This document shows, in pieces, positions 1 through 9,189 of a DNA stretch of 64,000 nt. How positions within the stretch are numbered: the stretch's first letter is position 1; each line of letters starts with the position of its first letter. Position numbers and translations under genes: made by a program. The notes under the pieces are model-generated. The model made no database searches. It saw only the letters and a list, made by a program, of their open reading frames with translations, and was not told the origin of the DNA. The DNA is from DASYKS01 sp035995205 (GTDB lineage: Bacteria > Acidobacteriota > Thermoanaerobaculia > Multivoradales > UBA5704): positions 151,169-215,168 of the forward strand of contig DASYKS010000017.1 of the NCBI GenBank assembly GCA_035995205.1, given 5' to 3'.

Positions 1-2
1 GC

Positions 3-1304
3 GGCGCCGACCCGGACGCCCGGGTGAGCAGCCAGAAGCCGACGGTCGAAGAGGTTCTGGATCTCGGCGCGCGCCATCTGCTCGAACAGGTCGAAGGGGA
101 ACCCGAAGTCGAAGCGCGGCTCGCGAGCGTGATCGGCGACGTCTATTTAAACCTCGGGGTCTACGCTCGCGCCGAGCCGATGATCGTCCGGGCGCTCGCG
201 CTCGGCGGTCATGCCGAGGTGCCGATGGCACAGGCCTTGACCGCCCAGTACCAGTTCGGCCTGCTCCGCTTCCTCCAAGGAAAGCACGCGGAAGGGGAAC
301 GTATCCTGATGTCCTGCCAGCTGCAGCAGAGAGCCTTGGGGGAGGCCGCGGCCGCGGCGCGCGCCGACACGTTGGAAACGCTCGGACGGGCGCTTTTTCA
401 GCTCGGGCGTTTGGACGATTCCTTTGCCGTGCACAGCGAGGCGCTCGCGATCCGGCTCCGGCTCTTTGGTGCGAACGATCCCAAAGTCTCCGCCAGCCTG
501 TCGTTTCTCGCCACGGTTCGCGGCCGCCAGGGTCTTTCCGAGGCGTCGCTCAGTTATCTCCGGCTCGCCTTGCGCATCGCGCGGCGGAACTTTCCCGCCG
601 ACCACCCCAGGGTCTGCGATCTCCTTCAGGGCTACGGCGTGATGCTCGGCGAGAGGGGGCGCCTGGCCGAGGGCGAGAAGGCACTGCGCGATTCCCTCGC
701 CGCACTGCGCCACAGGCTGGGGGACGCCCACCCGGACATCGCTTTCAACCTCGACAGCCTCGCGACGACGTTAATGTACGAGAAGCGTTTCCCGGAGTCC
801 GAAGCGCTCTATCGCGAAGCGCTCGCCATGCGGCAGAAGCTCATCGGTCCCGAGCATCCGCTGACCGCCCTCACGCTCTCGAACCTCGGCGACCTCCATC
901 GCCGCATGGGCCTCATGGAAGAAGCCGAGTCGGAGCTGCGCCGCTCCCTCGCCCTGATCGAGAAGGGGTACGGGCCGTCTCATCTGAACACCTCGCGCCC
1001 AATGGTGGCGCTCGCCCGCCTGCTGCTGGCCCGCGGCGAAGCCCAGGCGGCCCTGGATCTGCTCGATCGGTCGCTGCCGAGCCGGGTGGCGACCTTCGGA
1101 CCCCACCACTACCGGATCGCGGAAGTCGAAAACGAAATCGGCGCGGCGCTTCTGGCGCTCGGGCGCCGCGAGCAGGCCGTCCCCCTCCTCAAGTCGAGCT
1201 ACGCCGACCTCGCGGCGGACCTGCCGGCCGACGACTATCGCGTGGTGGCCGCCAAGAACCGTGCCGCCGAGATCGAAGGGGGCGAGAAGCCCACGACGCA
1301 CTGA
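3..1304 (+). CDS. TPR domain protein, probably the C-terminal part of a Ser/Thr kinase (5' end outside the window)
   Basis: The reading frame is open to the left edge, so a GTG at position 24 is not a convincing start and the gene is probably truncated by the window. The visible 430 or so residues are tandem tetratricopeptide repeats, with recurring patterns such as AEALYREALAMRQKLIG and HPLTALTLSNLGDLHRRMG. The first residues (VEEVLDLGARHLLEQVEGEP, then a run like VIGDVYLNLGVYARAEP) match the linker between the kinase domain and TPR array seen in acidobacterial and myxobacterial protein kinases. The TPR half would serve in protein-protein recognition. The kinase domain itself is not in the window, so that part is inference. 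Confidence 0.75.
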   Translation, partial: GADPDARVSSQKPTVEEVLDLGARHLLEQVEGEPEVEARLASVIGDVYLNLGVYARAEPMIVRALALGGHAEVPMAQALTAQYQFGLLRFLQGKHAEGERILMSCQLQQRALGEAAAAARADTLETLGRALFQLGRLDDSFAVHSEALAIRLRLFGANDPKVSASLSFLATVRGRQGLSEASLSYLRLALRIARRNFPADHPRVCDLLQGYGVMLGERGRLAEGEKALRDSLAALRHRLGDAHPDIAFNLDSLATTLMYEKRFPESEALYREALAMRQKLIGPEHPLTALTLSNLGDLHRRMGLMEEAESELRRSLALIEKGYGPSHLNTSRPMVALARLLLARGEAQAALDLLDRSLPSRVATFGPHHYRIAEVENEIGAALLALGRREQAVPLLKSSYADLAADLPADDYRVVAAKNRAAEIEGGEKPTTH

Positions 1305-1367
1305 AGGGGCGGGCGGCGACCGCGCCGCAAGCTCCGCGAGATATATTGGCCTTTCGGAGGGTAACCT

Positions 1368-1598
1368 ATGAGCGACCTTGCCCGAATCACCCTCGACCCG
1401 AAAGTCATGGGTGGGAAGCCCTGCATTCGCGGCCTCCGCGTCACGGTCGGGATGATTTTGGGACTCCTGGCTTCGGGGCATTCCGAGGAGGAGATCCTCG
1501 TTGCGTATCCTTACCTCGAACGCGACGATATCCGGGCTGCTCTGACCTATGCCTCTTGGCGCGTGGAAGAACGAGAGGTGCTGGTAGGAAGCCTGTGA
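1368..1598 (+). CDS. DUF433 domain protein (antitoxin-like)
   Basis: A 76-residue protein whose opening (RITLDPKVMGGKPCIRGLRV) is the hallmark of the DUF433 family, with a following helix-turn-helix-like segment (SEEEILVAYPYLERDDIRAA). The start is supported by a GGAGG about 8 nt upstream. DUF433 proteins are commonly the upstream partner of a DUF5615 PIN-like toxin in putative type II toxin-antitoxin pairs. Here the overlapping frame that should carry the partner (GTG at 1595) reads only about 11 codons before a stop, so the partner is absent or lost. Function by family association only. Confidence 0.8.
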   Translation: MSDLARITLDPKVMGGKPCIRGLRVTVGMILGLLASGHSEEEILVAYPYLERDDIRAALTYASWRVEEREVLVGSL

Positions 1599-1647
1599 AG
1601 CTCGATGGAAGGCGTGGCGCCGGCCAGTAGGGTGAAACCGCCCCTTT

Positions 1648-1763
1648 CCGTCATCCCGAGCGAGAGCGAGGGATCTGGGGGACGGGCGGCCTTAAATCCC
1701 TTCGCCGCAACGGGATCTGTGCCACCCACCCCCCAGATTCCTCACTCACGTTCGGAATGACGG
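1648..1763. repeat. Imperfect palindromic intergenic repeat (REP/MITE-like)
   Basis: The left end CCGTCATCCCGAGC pairs imperfectly with the right end GTTCGGAATGACGG, and inner blocks GGATCTGGGG (1671) and CCCCAGATTC (1731) also pair. This is the 'GTCATCCCGAG...GGAATGACGG' type of interspersed palindrome seen between genes in many environmental genomes. It lies between the DUF433 gene and the convergent E1 gene and may act as a transcript-end hairpin. Confidence 0.65.
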
Positions 1764-1796
1764 ACTGAGAGGGGTTGCCGAGCGAGAAGCTTCTTT

Positions 1797-3884
1797 CTAG
1801 TACGCCACCAGCTCCCGCGCCGCGGCGACTACCTTGGCCGCGTTCGGCAAAAGCTCCTGTTCGAGCACCTTGGAGTAGGGCACGGGCCGGTCGGGATAGG
1901 CGACCCGGCGGATCGGTGCGTCGAGCCAGGGGAACGCGGCATCGGCGAGGCGCGCGGCCACTTCGGCACCAAAACCCAAGGTAACGGGCGCCTCGTGGAC
2001 GATTAACGCCCGCGCGGTTTTCTTGACCGAAGCGAGCACCGTCTCCTCGTCGTACGGGATCAACGTCCGCAGGTCGATGACTTCGGCGTCGATGCCGTCT
2101 TGCGCCAGAGCGGCGGCCGCTTCCAGGCAGGTCCAGGTGGTCGCCCCGTAGCCGACGAGGGTCAGGTCGCGCCCAGGCCGAACGACCCGGGCGAGCCCGA
2201 GCGGCGCCGCGTCGTCCCCTTCCGGCAGGCGCTCTTTGATCCGCCGGTAGAGGAACTTGTGCTCGAAGAACAGGACCGGGTTGGGATCGCGGATCGCCGC
2301 CTTGAGCAGCGCCCGGGCATCCGCGGCGGTCGCCGGGCAGACGACTTTGATCCCGGCGGTCTGCGCGAACCAACCCTCCGGGTTCTGGGAGTGGAACGGT
2401 CCGGCGCCGACCCCCCCGCCCGACGGACAGCGGACGACGATCGGGCAGGGCACCTGCCAACGGTAATAGAGCTTGGCGGCAACATTGACCAACTGGTTGA
2501 AGCCGCAAGAGACGAAGTCGCCGAACTGCATTTCGATCACCGGCCGATAGCCCATCAGGGCGGCGCCGATCGCGATACCGATCGTGCCGCTCTCGGCGAT
2601 CGGGGTGTCGAGCACGCGCTTGGGCCAGCGGGCGAAAAGCCCTTTGGTGGTGCGGAACGGCCCTTCGAAGACGCCGATGTCTTGGCCCATCAGAACCACC
2701 GACGGATCGCGTTCCATCTCTTCGCCGAGCGCTTGGTTGATCGCATCGACGTAGGTGATCTCACGCTCCGCGGGAGGGCCGGCGGCGGCAAAGATCTCGA
2801 GCGTCGGCGCAAGCGCCGGACGCAGGGCCGTCGAGGGATCGGGGCTCGGCGCTTCGAGAGCCTGCGCGATCGCCCGCTCGACCAGCTCGGCGATGCGCGC
2901 CTCCAACCGTTCGCGGATCTCCGGGGTCAGTACCCCCTCGGCCTCCAAGCGCCGGGCGTAGGCGGGCACCGGATCCGCCGAAAGGTAGGTCGAATGCTCC
3001 TCCGGCGGGACGACTTTCAGCGAATCGTCCCCTTCGCTGTGGCCGCGCATACGGCCGAGCATTGCTTCGATCAGGGTCGGGCCTGCTCCGGCCCGGGCGC
3101 GCGCGACCGCCCGGCCGAGCGCCTCGGCCATCGCGTCGGGATCGTTGCCGTCGACCGTCTCGGCCGGGATGCCGTAGCCGATGCCTCGGTCGGACAGCTT
3201 CGCCGCGGCATACTGAAGCGACGCGGGGGTGGAAAACGCGTAGCGGTTGTTCTCGATCACCAACACCATCGGCAGTTTCCACACCGCGGCCATGTTCAGG
3301 CCCTCGTGGAAATCGCCGGTCGACGTGGCGCCCTCGCCGATGAAGTTGATCGCCACCCGGTCGGAGCCCTCCTGTTTGAAAGCGAACGCGCAGCCGGCGG
3401 CGACCGGAATCATCGCGCCCAGGTGGCTGATCATGCCGACATGGAGAATCCCATGCTCGGGCGCGAGATACCCGTAATGGAACGAGCGCTCGAACCCCTG
3501 CGAAAAACCGGGAGCCTTGCCCAGTAGCTGGCAGGCGAGCCGGGTCATGATCTCGTCAGGATCGGGCCGCCGCCCGTCCGGCTCACCGAAGCCGAAACCG
3601 GGAAAGATCCGCGCCGGATCGAGATAGACCGGCAGGATCGCGCCGAGGTCGCGGTGGAGCGTACAGAGCGCGTCACCCGCTCTGAGCGCGAGCCCGGCGG
3701 GGATCGTCGTCGCCTCGTTGCCGACCTCGCTGTACCACTTGGAGACCCGCCCGGTCTTGAGCAGGTTTTCGAACCGCGCGTCGAAATCGCGGGTGAGTTT
3801 CATGAAGGCGTAGCGCAGCAGGCGCACGCTCGAATCGGAAAGGGAGGAAACCGGGGAATTGGGGAGGGCTAGGGTGCTCGCCAT
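1797..3884 (-). CDS. Fused E1 alpha-beta subunit of a branched-chain 2-oxoacid (or pyruvate-type) dehydrogenase
   Basis: A 695-residue thiamine-diphosphate enzyme that decarboxylates a 2-oxoacid and passes the acyl group to the lipoyl domain of E2. Residues about 1-350 are the E1-alpha part, with the ThDP/Mg motif GEGATSTGDFHEGLN near residue 180 followed by ENNRYAFSTP. Residues about 374-695 are the E1-beta part, starting EITYVDAINQALGEEM, with GQDIGVFEGPFRTTKGL and the potassium/ThDP-side segments IAESGTIGIAIGAALMGYRP. Alpha and beta are separate polypeptides in many bacteria; the fused form is known in several phyla. No E2 or E3 gene is adjacent. Substrate (branched-chain versus pyruvate) cannot be fixed from sequence alone. 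Start ATG at 3884. Confidence 0.9.
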   Translation of the reverse strand: MASTLALPNSPVSSLSDSSVRLLRYAFMKLTRDFDARFENLLKTGRVSKWYSEVGNEATTIPAGLALRAGDALCTLHRDLGAILPVYLDPARIFPGFGFGEPDGRRPDPDEIMTRLACQLLGKAPGFSQGFERSFHYGYLAPEHGILHVGMISHLGAMIPVAAGCAFAFKQEGSDRVAINFIGEGATSTGDFHEGLNMAAVWKLPMVLVIENNRYAFSTPASLQYAAAKLSDRGIGYGIPAETVDGNDPDAMAEALGRAVARARAGAGPTLIEAMLGRMRGHSEGDDSLKVVPPEEHSTYLSADPVPAYARRLEAEGVLTPEIRERLEARIAELVERAIAQALEAPSPDPSTALRPALAPTLEIFAAAGPPAEREITYVDAINQALGEEMERDPSVVLMGQDIGVFEGPFRTTKGLFARWPKRVLDTPIAESGTIGIAIGAALMGYRPVIEMQFGDFVSCGFNQLVNVAAKLYYRWQVPCPIVVRCPSGGGVGAGPFHSQNPEGWFAQTAGIKVVCPATAADARALLKAAIRDPNPVLFFEHKFLYRRIKERLPEGDDAAPLGLARVVRPGRDLTLVGYGATTWTCLEAAAALAQDGIDAEVIDLRTLIPYDEETVLASVKKTARALIVHEAPVTLGFGAEVAARLADAAFPWLDAPIRRVAYPDRPVPYSKVLEQELLPNAAKVVAAARELVAY

Positions 3885-3965
3885 GGCGCGCGGAGTCTAG
3901 CAGGAGGCGGCGAACGGCCTCGGCGGGCCTGGAACGGGTGCTCGGCAGGGCGGAACGGACTCCGG

Positions 3966-4273
3966 AACCCAGTGCATTCGACGGCAGTTTCCAGTGGAAG
4001 CGACGATCGCTTGCAGTGGAAGCGGCCGCAGAATCCAGTGGAAGCGATCGTCGAATGCAGTGGAATCTGCCAAAAATCCAGTGGAAGCGACGACAGCTTC
4101 CAGTGGAAGCAGCGACAGGATGCAGTGGATTCTGCGGTCGCTTGCGGTGGAAGCAATCGTCGCTTCCAGTGGAAACGCCGCAGTTTCCACCGGAACGCGC
4201 CGCAGAATGCACCGTGTCCGGCGGCCGAATGCAGTGGATAGGACGGTCGGTTCCAGCAGATTTTCGGCCGATC
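3966..4273. repeat. Array A: about 13 degenerate tandem units of 22 bp (family 3)
   Basis: The 420-bp gap between the E1 gene and the TIR-NACHT gene is filled by units with starts at 3990, 4012, 4034, 4056, 4077, 4099, 4121, 4143, 4165, 4186, 4208, 4230 and 4252. Most are 22 bp; those at 4056 and 4165 are 21 bp. Each begins T(C/G)CAGTGGAAGC or a close variant and ends in a more variable 10-bp block. The variable block of unit 1 (CGACGATCGC, 4001-4010) is the exact reverse complement of that in unit 3 (GCGATCGTCG, 4044-4053), so RNA from either strand could form hairpins. The 22-bp period is not a multiple of three, so this is not a coding repeat. A less regular unit may precede at 3968. Confidence 0.85.
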
Positions 4274-4306
4274 TCGCCTCTCCGGACCTCGATTCGGAGG
4301 TGCCGG

Positions 4307-7300
4307 TCACCGCTCGCGGTATCCGCCCTTCTCATCCGGCCCCGGCAGCGGCCCGAAGATCTCCGCCGGGTAGCGCGTGATCACCCCGGTCTCCGGATCG
4401 GGAGCGAGCCAACCGAGCCAGCGCCAGGCTCCGGGGGAGGCGTAGGAAAGGGCTAAGTCCGGGCCGAAGAAGCTGGCGAATTCGCCGTCTGGCAGGAGCT
4501 CGATCCGGGCACTCTCCCGGCCTGATCTCACATCCCAAAGTCGGATAGTGCCGTCTTCTCCGGCCGAGACGAGGTCGATGCCTTGGGGCGAGAACACGCA
4601 GGACGAGACTCCACCCTGATGTCCTCCGAGGTAGCGCAGGGTCTTTCCGGTTGCGGCGTCCCAGAGCCTTACGAAGCCGTCTGCTCCGGCGGAGGCAAGA
4701 CACGAACCGTCCGGAGAAAACGAGCAGAACCAGACGGCCCTACTCCGATGTCCTTCTAGAACGCACAGGCTCTCTCCGGTCGCGGCGTCCCAGAGCTGCA
4801 CCGTGCCGTCGGACCAGGCGGAGGCGAGATGCGAACCGTCCGGGGAAAACGCGCAAGACCAGATTCGACCCCGTTGCCCTTCGAGGACGCGCAGAGTCTC
4901 CCCGGTCACGGCCTCCCAGATCCGCAAGGTGCCGCCGTTCCCTGCAGCTGCGAGACGCGAACCGTCCGGGGAAAATGTGCAGGATCTGACTGGATCCACG
5001 CCTCCTTGGAGGCGCAGGGCCTCTCCCGTCGCGACGTCCCAGAGAAGCACAGTGCCGTATTCCCCGGCGGAAGCGAGACGCGAACCGTCCGGGGAAAACG
5101 CACAGGACAAGACTCCACTCCCCCCATGTCCTTCGAGTACGCGCAGGATCTCTCCGGTCGCCGCCTCCCAGATCCGCACAGTGCCATCGTTTCCGGCGGA
5201 GGCAAGGTGCGAACCGTCGGGGGAAAACGCGCAGGACCAGACTCGATCCCGATGCCCATCGAGGACGCGCAGGGCATGTCCCGTCGCGGCGTCCCAGAGG
5301 CGCACAACTGCATCGCTGCCAACGGAGGCAAGGCGCTTTCCGTCAGGGGAAAGCGCGCAGAACCAGACTCTACTTCCATGCCCTTCGAGAAGGCGCAGGG
5401 ACTCTCCCGTCGCGGCGTCCCAGAGGTGTACGAAGGCATCGCTCCCAGCGGAGGCGAGGCGTTTTCCCTCGGGGGAGAATGTGCAGGACGAGACGAAACC
5501 CCGATGTCCTTCGAGAAGGCGCACAGCCTCCCCCGTCGAAGCGTCCCAGAGCCGCACGGTGCTGTCCGCTCCCGCGGAGGCGAGGCGTGAGCCGTCCGGC
5601 GTAAACACGCAGAAATTGACCTTGCTACGATGTCCTTCGAGAACGCGCAGGGATTCTCCCGTCTCGGCGTCCCAGAGCCTAACGGTGCCGTCTTCCCCGG
5701 AGGAAGCGAGGCGCGAACTGTCGGGGGAAAATGCGCAGGATGTGACGCTTTCCCTATGTCCTTCGAGAGTGTGGAGGGCCTCTCCCGTCGCGGCGTCCCA
5801 GAGCCGCACAGTTCCGTCGGCCGCGCCAGAGGCGAGGAGCGAACCGTCTGGGGAAAACGCGCAGGACCAGACTTGAATGCGCCCATGTCCTTCGAGAACT
5901 CGTAGGCGCTCGCCCGTCGCGGTGTCCCAGAGCCGCAGGACGTTCTCGCCGGCGGAGGCGAGGCAGGAACCATCAGGGGAAAATGCGCAAGAGTGAGGTC
6001 CATACCAATGACCGTTGAGGTCGCGGAGGGACTCGCCCGTCGCGGTGTCCCAGAGCCGCAACGTTCTGTCGAGTCCACAGGAGGCGAGACGCGAACCATC
6101 GGGAGAATACACGCAGAAAAAGACCCCACCTCGATGTCCCCGGAGGACGCGGAGAACCTCTCCCGTCGCGGTGTCCCAGAGCCGTACGGTGTCGTCGATC
6201 CCGGCGGAGGCAAGGCGCAAACCGTCTGGAGAAAACGTGCAAGAGTAGACAGCATCCCGATGTCCTTCGAGCGCCGTCAGCCAAGCTCTAGGTCGCACGG
6301 GTCGGGTGTTCCAATCGGCTGGCTCGCATCCCGCAAATAGACCAGCCGCCCTGGCCAACCCTGAGACTTTTTCGAGACCGCAATTGAGCCACTGCGTCCG
6401 GTGGAGCTTTGCGCCAGTAAAGCTCGAGCCGTTCATGTCAAGGTCGCGAAAAACCGTCCCGACGAGTATGGCTTCACCAAAGCGCGCCTTCCGCACCATG
6501 CCACCGATCAGCTCGGCACAGGTGAGGTTCGCGCCCTGGAAGTCGGCGTCGCTCAAGTCGATCCGGTTAAGCCTGGCACCGTGCAGATTCGCGCCCCGGA
6601 ACGAGGCGCCTTTGAGGTCGAGCCGGGGCGATCCCACCGGAGCGGCGATCGCCCAATCCTTGAGCCACGCGCCGCTTAGCTGGATGCCGGTGAGTGCGGG
6701 GGCCGGAAGCGCCTTCTCTATCGCCCGGAGTGCATAGAGCAACATTAGCTCGCTCGCCTGCGATCGGTACGCACCGCGCAGCTCGCGGAACGCGGCGAGC
6801 ACTTCCGCCTCATCCTTCTCCGCGATCAGCTGGCCGAGGAAATCGAGCGTCTCTGGGCTCGGCCGCGGGATCTGCCACGCTTCGAACCGTTTCTCCAAGA
6901 GCGCGCGGTGGAGATGCGCCGCGAGAAAGAACTCCTGGAGCGAGGTGTGGGCGAATCGGAAGCCGTCTTTGCCGTCGCGAACCAGGAAGGTGGCGGTTCG
7001 CAGGTCTTCCTTGAGAAGCTCGCGTTCCTTCCCTTCGTAGTGAGACCGGACCTTCGGGGTGTCGTCGAGGAAATCGATCAGCCACTGCTCGAGGTCCTCG
7101 GCCGACCAGGCGCGTTTTCCCGAGATCCACAGCTCGGCCGCGAAGCGCTCCATCAGGCGCAATTTGTGGTCCATCGTGAGCGTGTGTTTGCCCGCGTCGC
7201 GCTCCAGCCAGGAGGCAACCATTTCGCGGTAGAGCGTGACGCCGGTCACTTTCCGCCCTTCGAGCTTCCACTGCTCCAGTTTCGGAATGTGCTCGGCGAT

Positions 7301-8812
7301 CAACTTCAACGTGTACGGCCGCTCCGCCAGCTCCTCTAAGTTGTGGACCGAGCGGATCAAGGCGAGCAGATTCTCGACGTCTTGGCCGGGGAGATTCTTT
7401 GCGAGGTACTCTTCGATCTGCTCGGTCGTGAATGGTAAGAGGACGAGTGCTCGGTAGTCGGAGGCTGAGATCACCTCGCGGTCTTCGCCGAGGAAATGGT
7501 TCTTCTCTTCGCGTAGCGTCCGAAAGTAGTGGGTTCTACAGGAGATCACCAGCTTGCCACGCGTTTTGATCGGTTCTCCCTCACTCGCGGGAGTTCTGCG
7601 TAACGGAAGAATGCTCCACAGCTGGCGTGTAAATCGTTTTCCCTGGGCTTCGGTCAGATGGACGAGCACCTCGTCGAGACCGTCAAAGATCGCGACCGCG
7701 CCGCCAGATTGGACCAGCGCCTTGATCTCACCGGCGGGGGGCGCGTCGCCGTAGGTTCGTGTCGCGACGATCCGGAGGGTGTCTGTGAGCAAGGGATTCT
7801 GCTTGGCGTCGTCACCCAGCCATCGGAGGTCGAGGTAGATTGGGAGCGGTAGGCTCGGATCGGACTTCCGGTCTTCGATTAGCCGGCGCGTAAACATCTC
7901 GCAGGTCGTCGTCTTGCCCATGCCGTATTCACCGAGCAGGGCACAGAACGGAGGCTGTGCCGGATCGGTGGCCCAAGCGCGAAGGAACGCGAGCGCCTCG
8001 ACCGGCTTGCCGAACGTAGCGGGACTTTCACTCTCGCCTCTGCGCAGCGAAGTCTCGATCGCCAGGTTCGAAAGGGTCTTTTCGGGATCGATCGGAGAAC
8101 TAGTCCACGGGATCGGCGGACGGTCGAACGCCTCGAAGCGCGGAGTCTCCTGCGGTCGGGCGGTCGGAGACTTTTCGGCAGGGGCCGCCTCGGAGGTGAG
8201 GGGGAAGTGCTTCGACGCGAGGGCGAGAATCTTGTCGAATAGTTCGTCAGCGAACTCGTCCCGCTTGCGTCCCCGCGCGAAAGCCCGCCCATCGCGCGGG
8301 AAGATCTGAGGCTTTTCGAGCCCTCGGAGGTTCACCTTCCGATCGAAAGAAATCGCCTTCAGGGCAACCGGGATCGACCGTTTCCGGACCGGCTTTCCGG
8401 AGCCGGCGGAGACGAAGTACGGTAACTCGTTTTCTAGAATGTAGTCCTGCCTTAGGAACTTGTAGCTCAAGAGCAGCAGGCCGTAGTCACAGGCTGCGAT
8501 GGCGGCCTGGATCCCTTCGTGCCATAGCTCGCCGGGAAGAATCTCCCGGTCGTCCCAGAGCTCGAATCGGTAGTCGTTCGCGGCCTTGAGCCGATCGTCA
8601 AGGCGCTTGAGCAACTCCTCCTTGAGCGCCCTGTCCTCGTGCGCGTAGGAGACAAAGATCTTGATCAGCTGGCGCCCATCGACCACCAGGGCCTTCGGGT
8701 CAACCAGTGCCCCGCCGCGGAGGAGCATCCCTTCGATTGACAGCGCCTCCGCCCGGGCCGCCGGGCTATCCGGCTCCGGTGAGCGATCCGGTCGTTCGGG
8801 GTGGGACGCCAT
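4307..8812 (-). CDS. TIR-NACHT STAND NTPase with pentapeptide repeats and 14 WD40 repeats
   Basis: A 1501-residue cytoplasmic protein. Residues about 50-200 form a TIR domain (KIFVSYAHEDRALKEELLKR, a WDDREILPGELW stretch, and LLSYKFLRQDYILENELPYF carrying the acidic residue expected at the NADase site). A NACHT-type P-loop NTPase follows, with Walker A GEYGMGKTTT near 295 and Walker B AIFDGLDEVL near 375. Pentapeptide repeats (GASFRGANLHGARL) lie near 730-810, and 14 WD40 repeats of about 42 residues span roughly 848-1434, enough for two seven-bladed propellers. The start ATG has AGGAGGAAG upstream. STAND proteins with TIR effectors include known anti-phage sensors; the role here is inferred. 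The WD40 units are strikingly alike. Repeat arrays lie on both sides of the gene. Confidence 0.92.
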   Translation of the reverse strand: MASHPERPDRSPEPDSPAARAEALSIEGMLLRGGALVDPKALVVDGRQLIKIFVSYAHEDRALKEELLKRLDDRLKAANDYRFELWDDREILPGELWHEGIQAAIAACDYGLLLLSYKFLRQDYILENELPYFVSAGSGKPVRKRSIPVALKAISFDRKVNLRGLEKPQIFPRDGRAFARGRKRDEFADELFDKILALASKHFPLTSEAAPAEKSPTARPQETPRFEAFDRPPIPWTSSPIDPEKTLSNLAIETSLRRGESESPATFGKPVEALAFLRAWATDPAQPPFCALLGEYGMGKTTTCEMFTRRLIEDRKSDPSLPLPIYLDLRWLGDDAKQNPLLTDTLRIVATRTYGDAPPAGEIKALVQSGGAVAIFDGLDEVLVHLTEAQGKRFTRQLWSILPLRRTPASEGEPIKTRGKLVISCRTHYFRTLREEKNHFLGEDREVISASDYRALVLLPFTTEQIEEYLAKNLPGQDVENLLALIRSVHNLEELAERPYTLKLIAEHIPKLEQWKLEGRKVTGVTLYREMVASWLERDAGKHTLTMDHKLRLMERFAAELWISGKRAWSAEDLEQWLIDFLDDTPKVRSHYEGKERELLKEDLRTATFLVRDGKDGFRFAHTSLQEFFLAAHLHRALLEKRFEAWQIPRPSPETLDFLGQLIAEKDEAEVLAAFRELRGAYRSQASELMLLYALRAIEKALPAPALTGIQLSGAWLKDWAIAAPVGSPRLDLKGASFRGANLHGARLNRIDLSDADFQGANLTCAELIGGMVRKARFGEAILVGTVFRDLDMNGSSFTGAKLHRTQWLNCGLEKVSGLARAAGLFAGCEPADWNTRPVRPRAWLTALEGHRDAVYSCTFSPDGLRLASAGIDDTVRLWDTATGEVLRVLRGHRGGVFFCVYSPDGSRLASCGLDRTLRLWDTATGESLRDLNGHWYGPHSCAFSPDGSCLASAGENVLRLWDTATGERLRVLEGHGRIQVWSCAFSPDGSLLASGAADGTVRLWDAATGEALHTLEGHRESVTSCAFSPDSSRLASSGEDGTVRLWDAETGESLRVLEGHRSKVNFCVFTPDGSRLASAGADSTVRLWDASTGEAVRLLEGHRGFVSSCTFSPEGKRLASAGSDAFVHLWDAATGESLRLLEGHGSRVWFCALSPDGKRLASVGSDAVVRLWDAATGHALRVLDGHRDRVWSCAFSPDGSHLASAGNDGTVRIWEAATGEILRVLEGHGGSGVLSCAFSPDGSRLASAGEYGTVLLWDVATGEALRLQGGVDPVRSCTFSPDGSRLAAAGNGGTLRIWEAVTGETLRVLEGQRGRIWSCAFSPDGSHLASAWSDGTVQLWDAATGESLCVLEGHRSRAVWFCSFSPDGSCLASAGADGFVRLWDAATGKTLRYLGGHQGGVSSCVFSPQGIDLVSAGEDGTIRLWDVRSGRESARIELLPDGEFASFFGPDLALSYASPGAWRWLGWLAPDPETGVITRYPAEIFGPLPGPDEKGGYRER

Positions 8813-8886
8813 TCCTCGCTTCCTCCTGGCTGTCGCGATGTGCGAGGAAGCAGTTTATCAAGCGAGCGCTGCGGCCGATCCGAGTC

Positions 8887-9153
8887 GTCCGGACCTGGGT
8901 CTTGAGCGTCCGGACTTGGGTCCGAGTCGTCGGGGTCTGGGTCGCAGAAGTCCGGACTTAGGTCCGAGTCGTCGGGACCTGGGTCGCAGGGGTCGAGACC
9001 TGGGTCTGCGGCGTCCGGACCTCGGTCTTGAACGTCGGGACCTGAGTCCGAATCGTCCGAACCTGGGTCTGGTCCGTCCGGACCCGGGTCTGAGCCGTCC
9101 AGACCTGGGTCGCGGCGGTCGGGACCGGCGTTGGGAGCGTCCAGACAGAGCGC
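8887..9153. repeat. Array B: about 12 tandem units of exactly 21 bp (family 1)
   Basis: Units start at 8887, 8908, 8929, 8950, 8971, 8992, 9013, 9034, 9055, 9076, 9097 and 9118, with a decayed 13th at 9139. The consensus is GTCCGGACCTGGGTC plus six more variable bases. Each good unit carries the 8-bp palindrome GTCCGGAC. The array lies just upstream of the TIR-NACHT gene start. Because 21 is a multiple of three, reading frames across it stay open and give heptad-like shadow peptides on both strands. No ribosome binding site or conserved protein supports a real gene. Confidence 0.85.
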
Positions 9154-9189
9154 GCCGCCCCGAAAAAGCCGGGGATCATAACAAATAGG

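Noticed and set aside
8661..9188. Protein-coding genes across array B on either strand
   Set aside because: A 21-bp period keeps all stop-free frames open. The predicted heptad peptides have no ribosome site and no conserved domain, and the arrays of 22 bp elsewhere show that coding phase is not needed.
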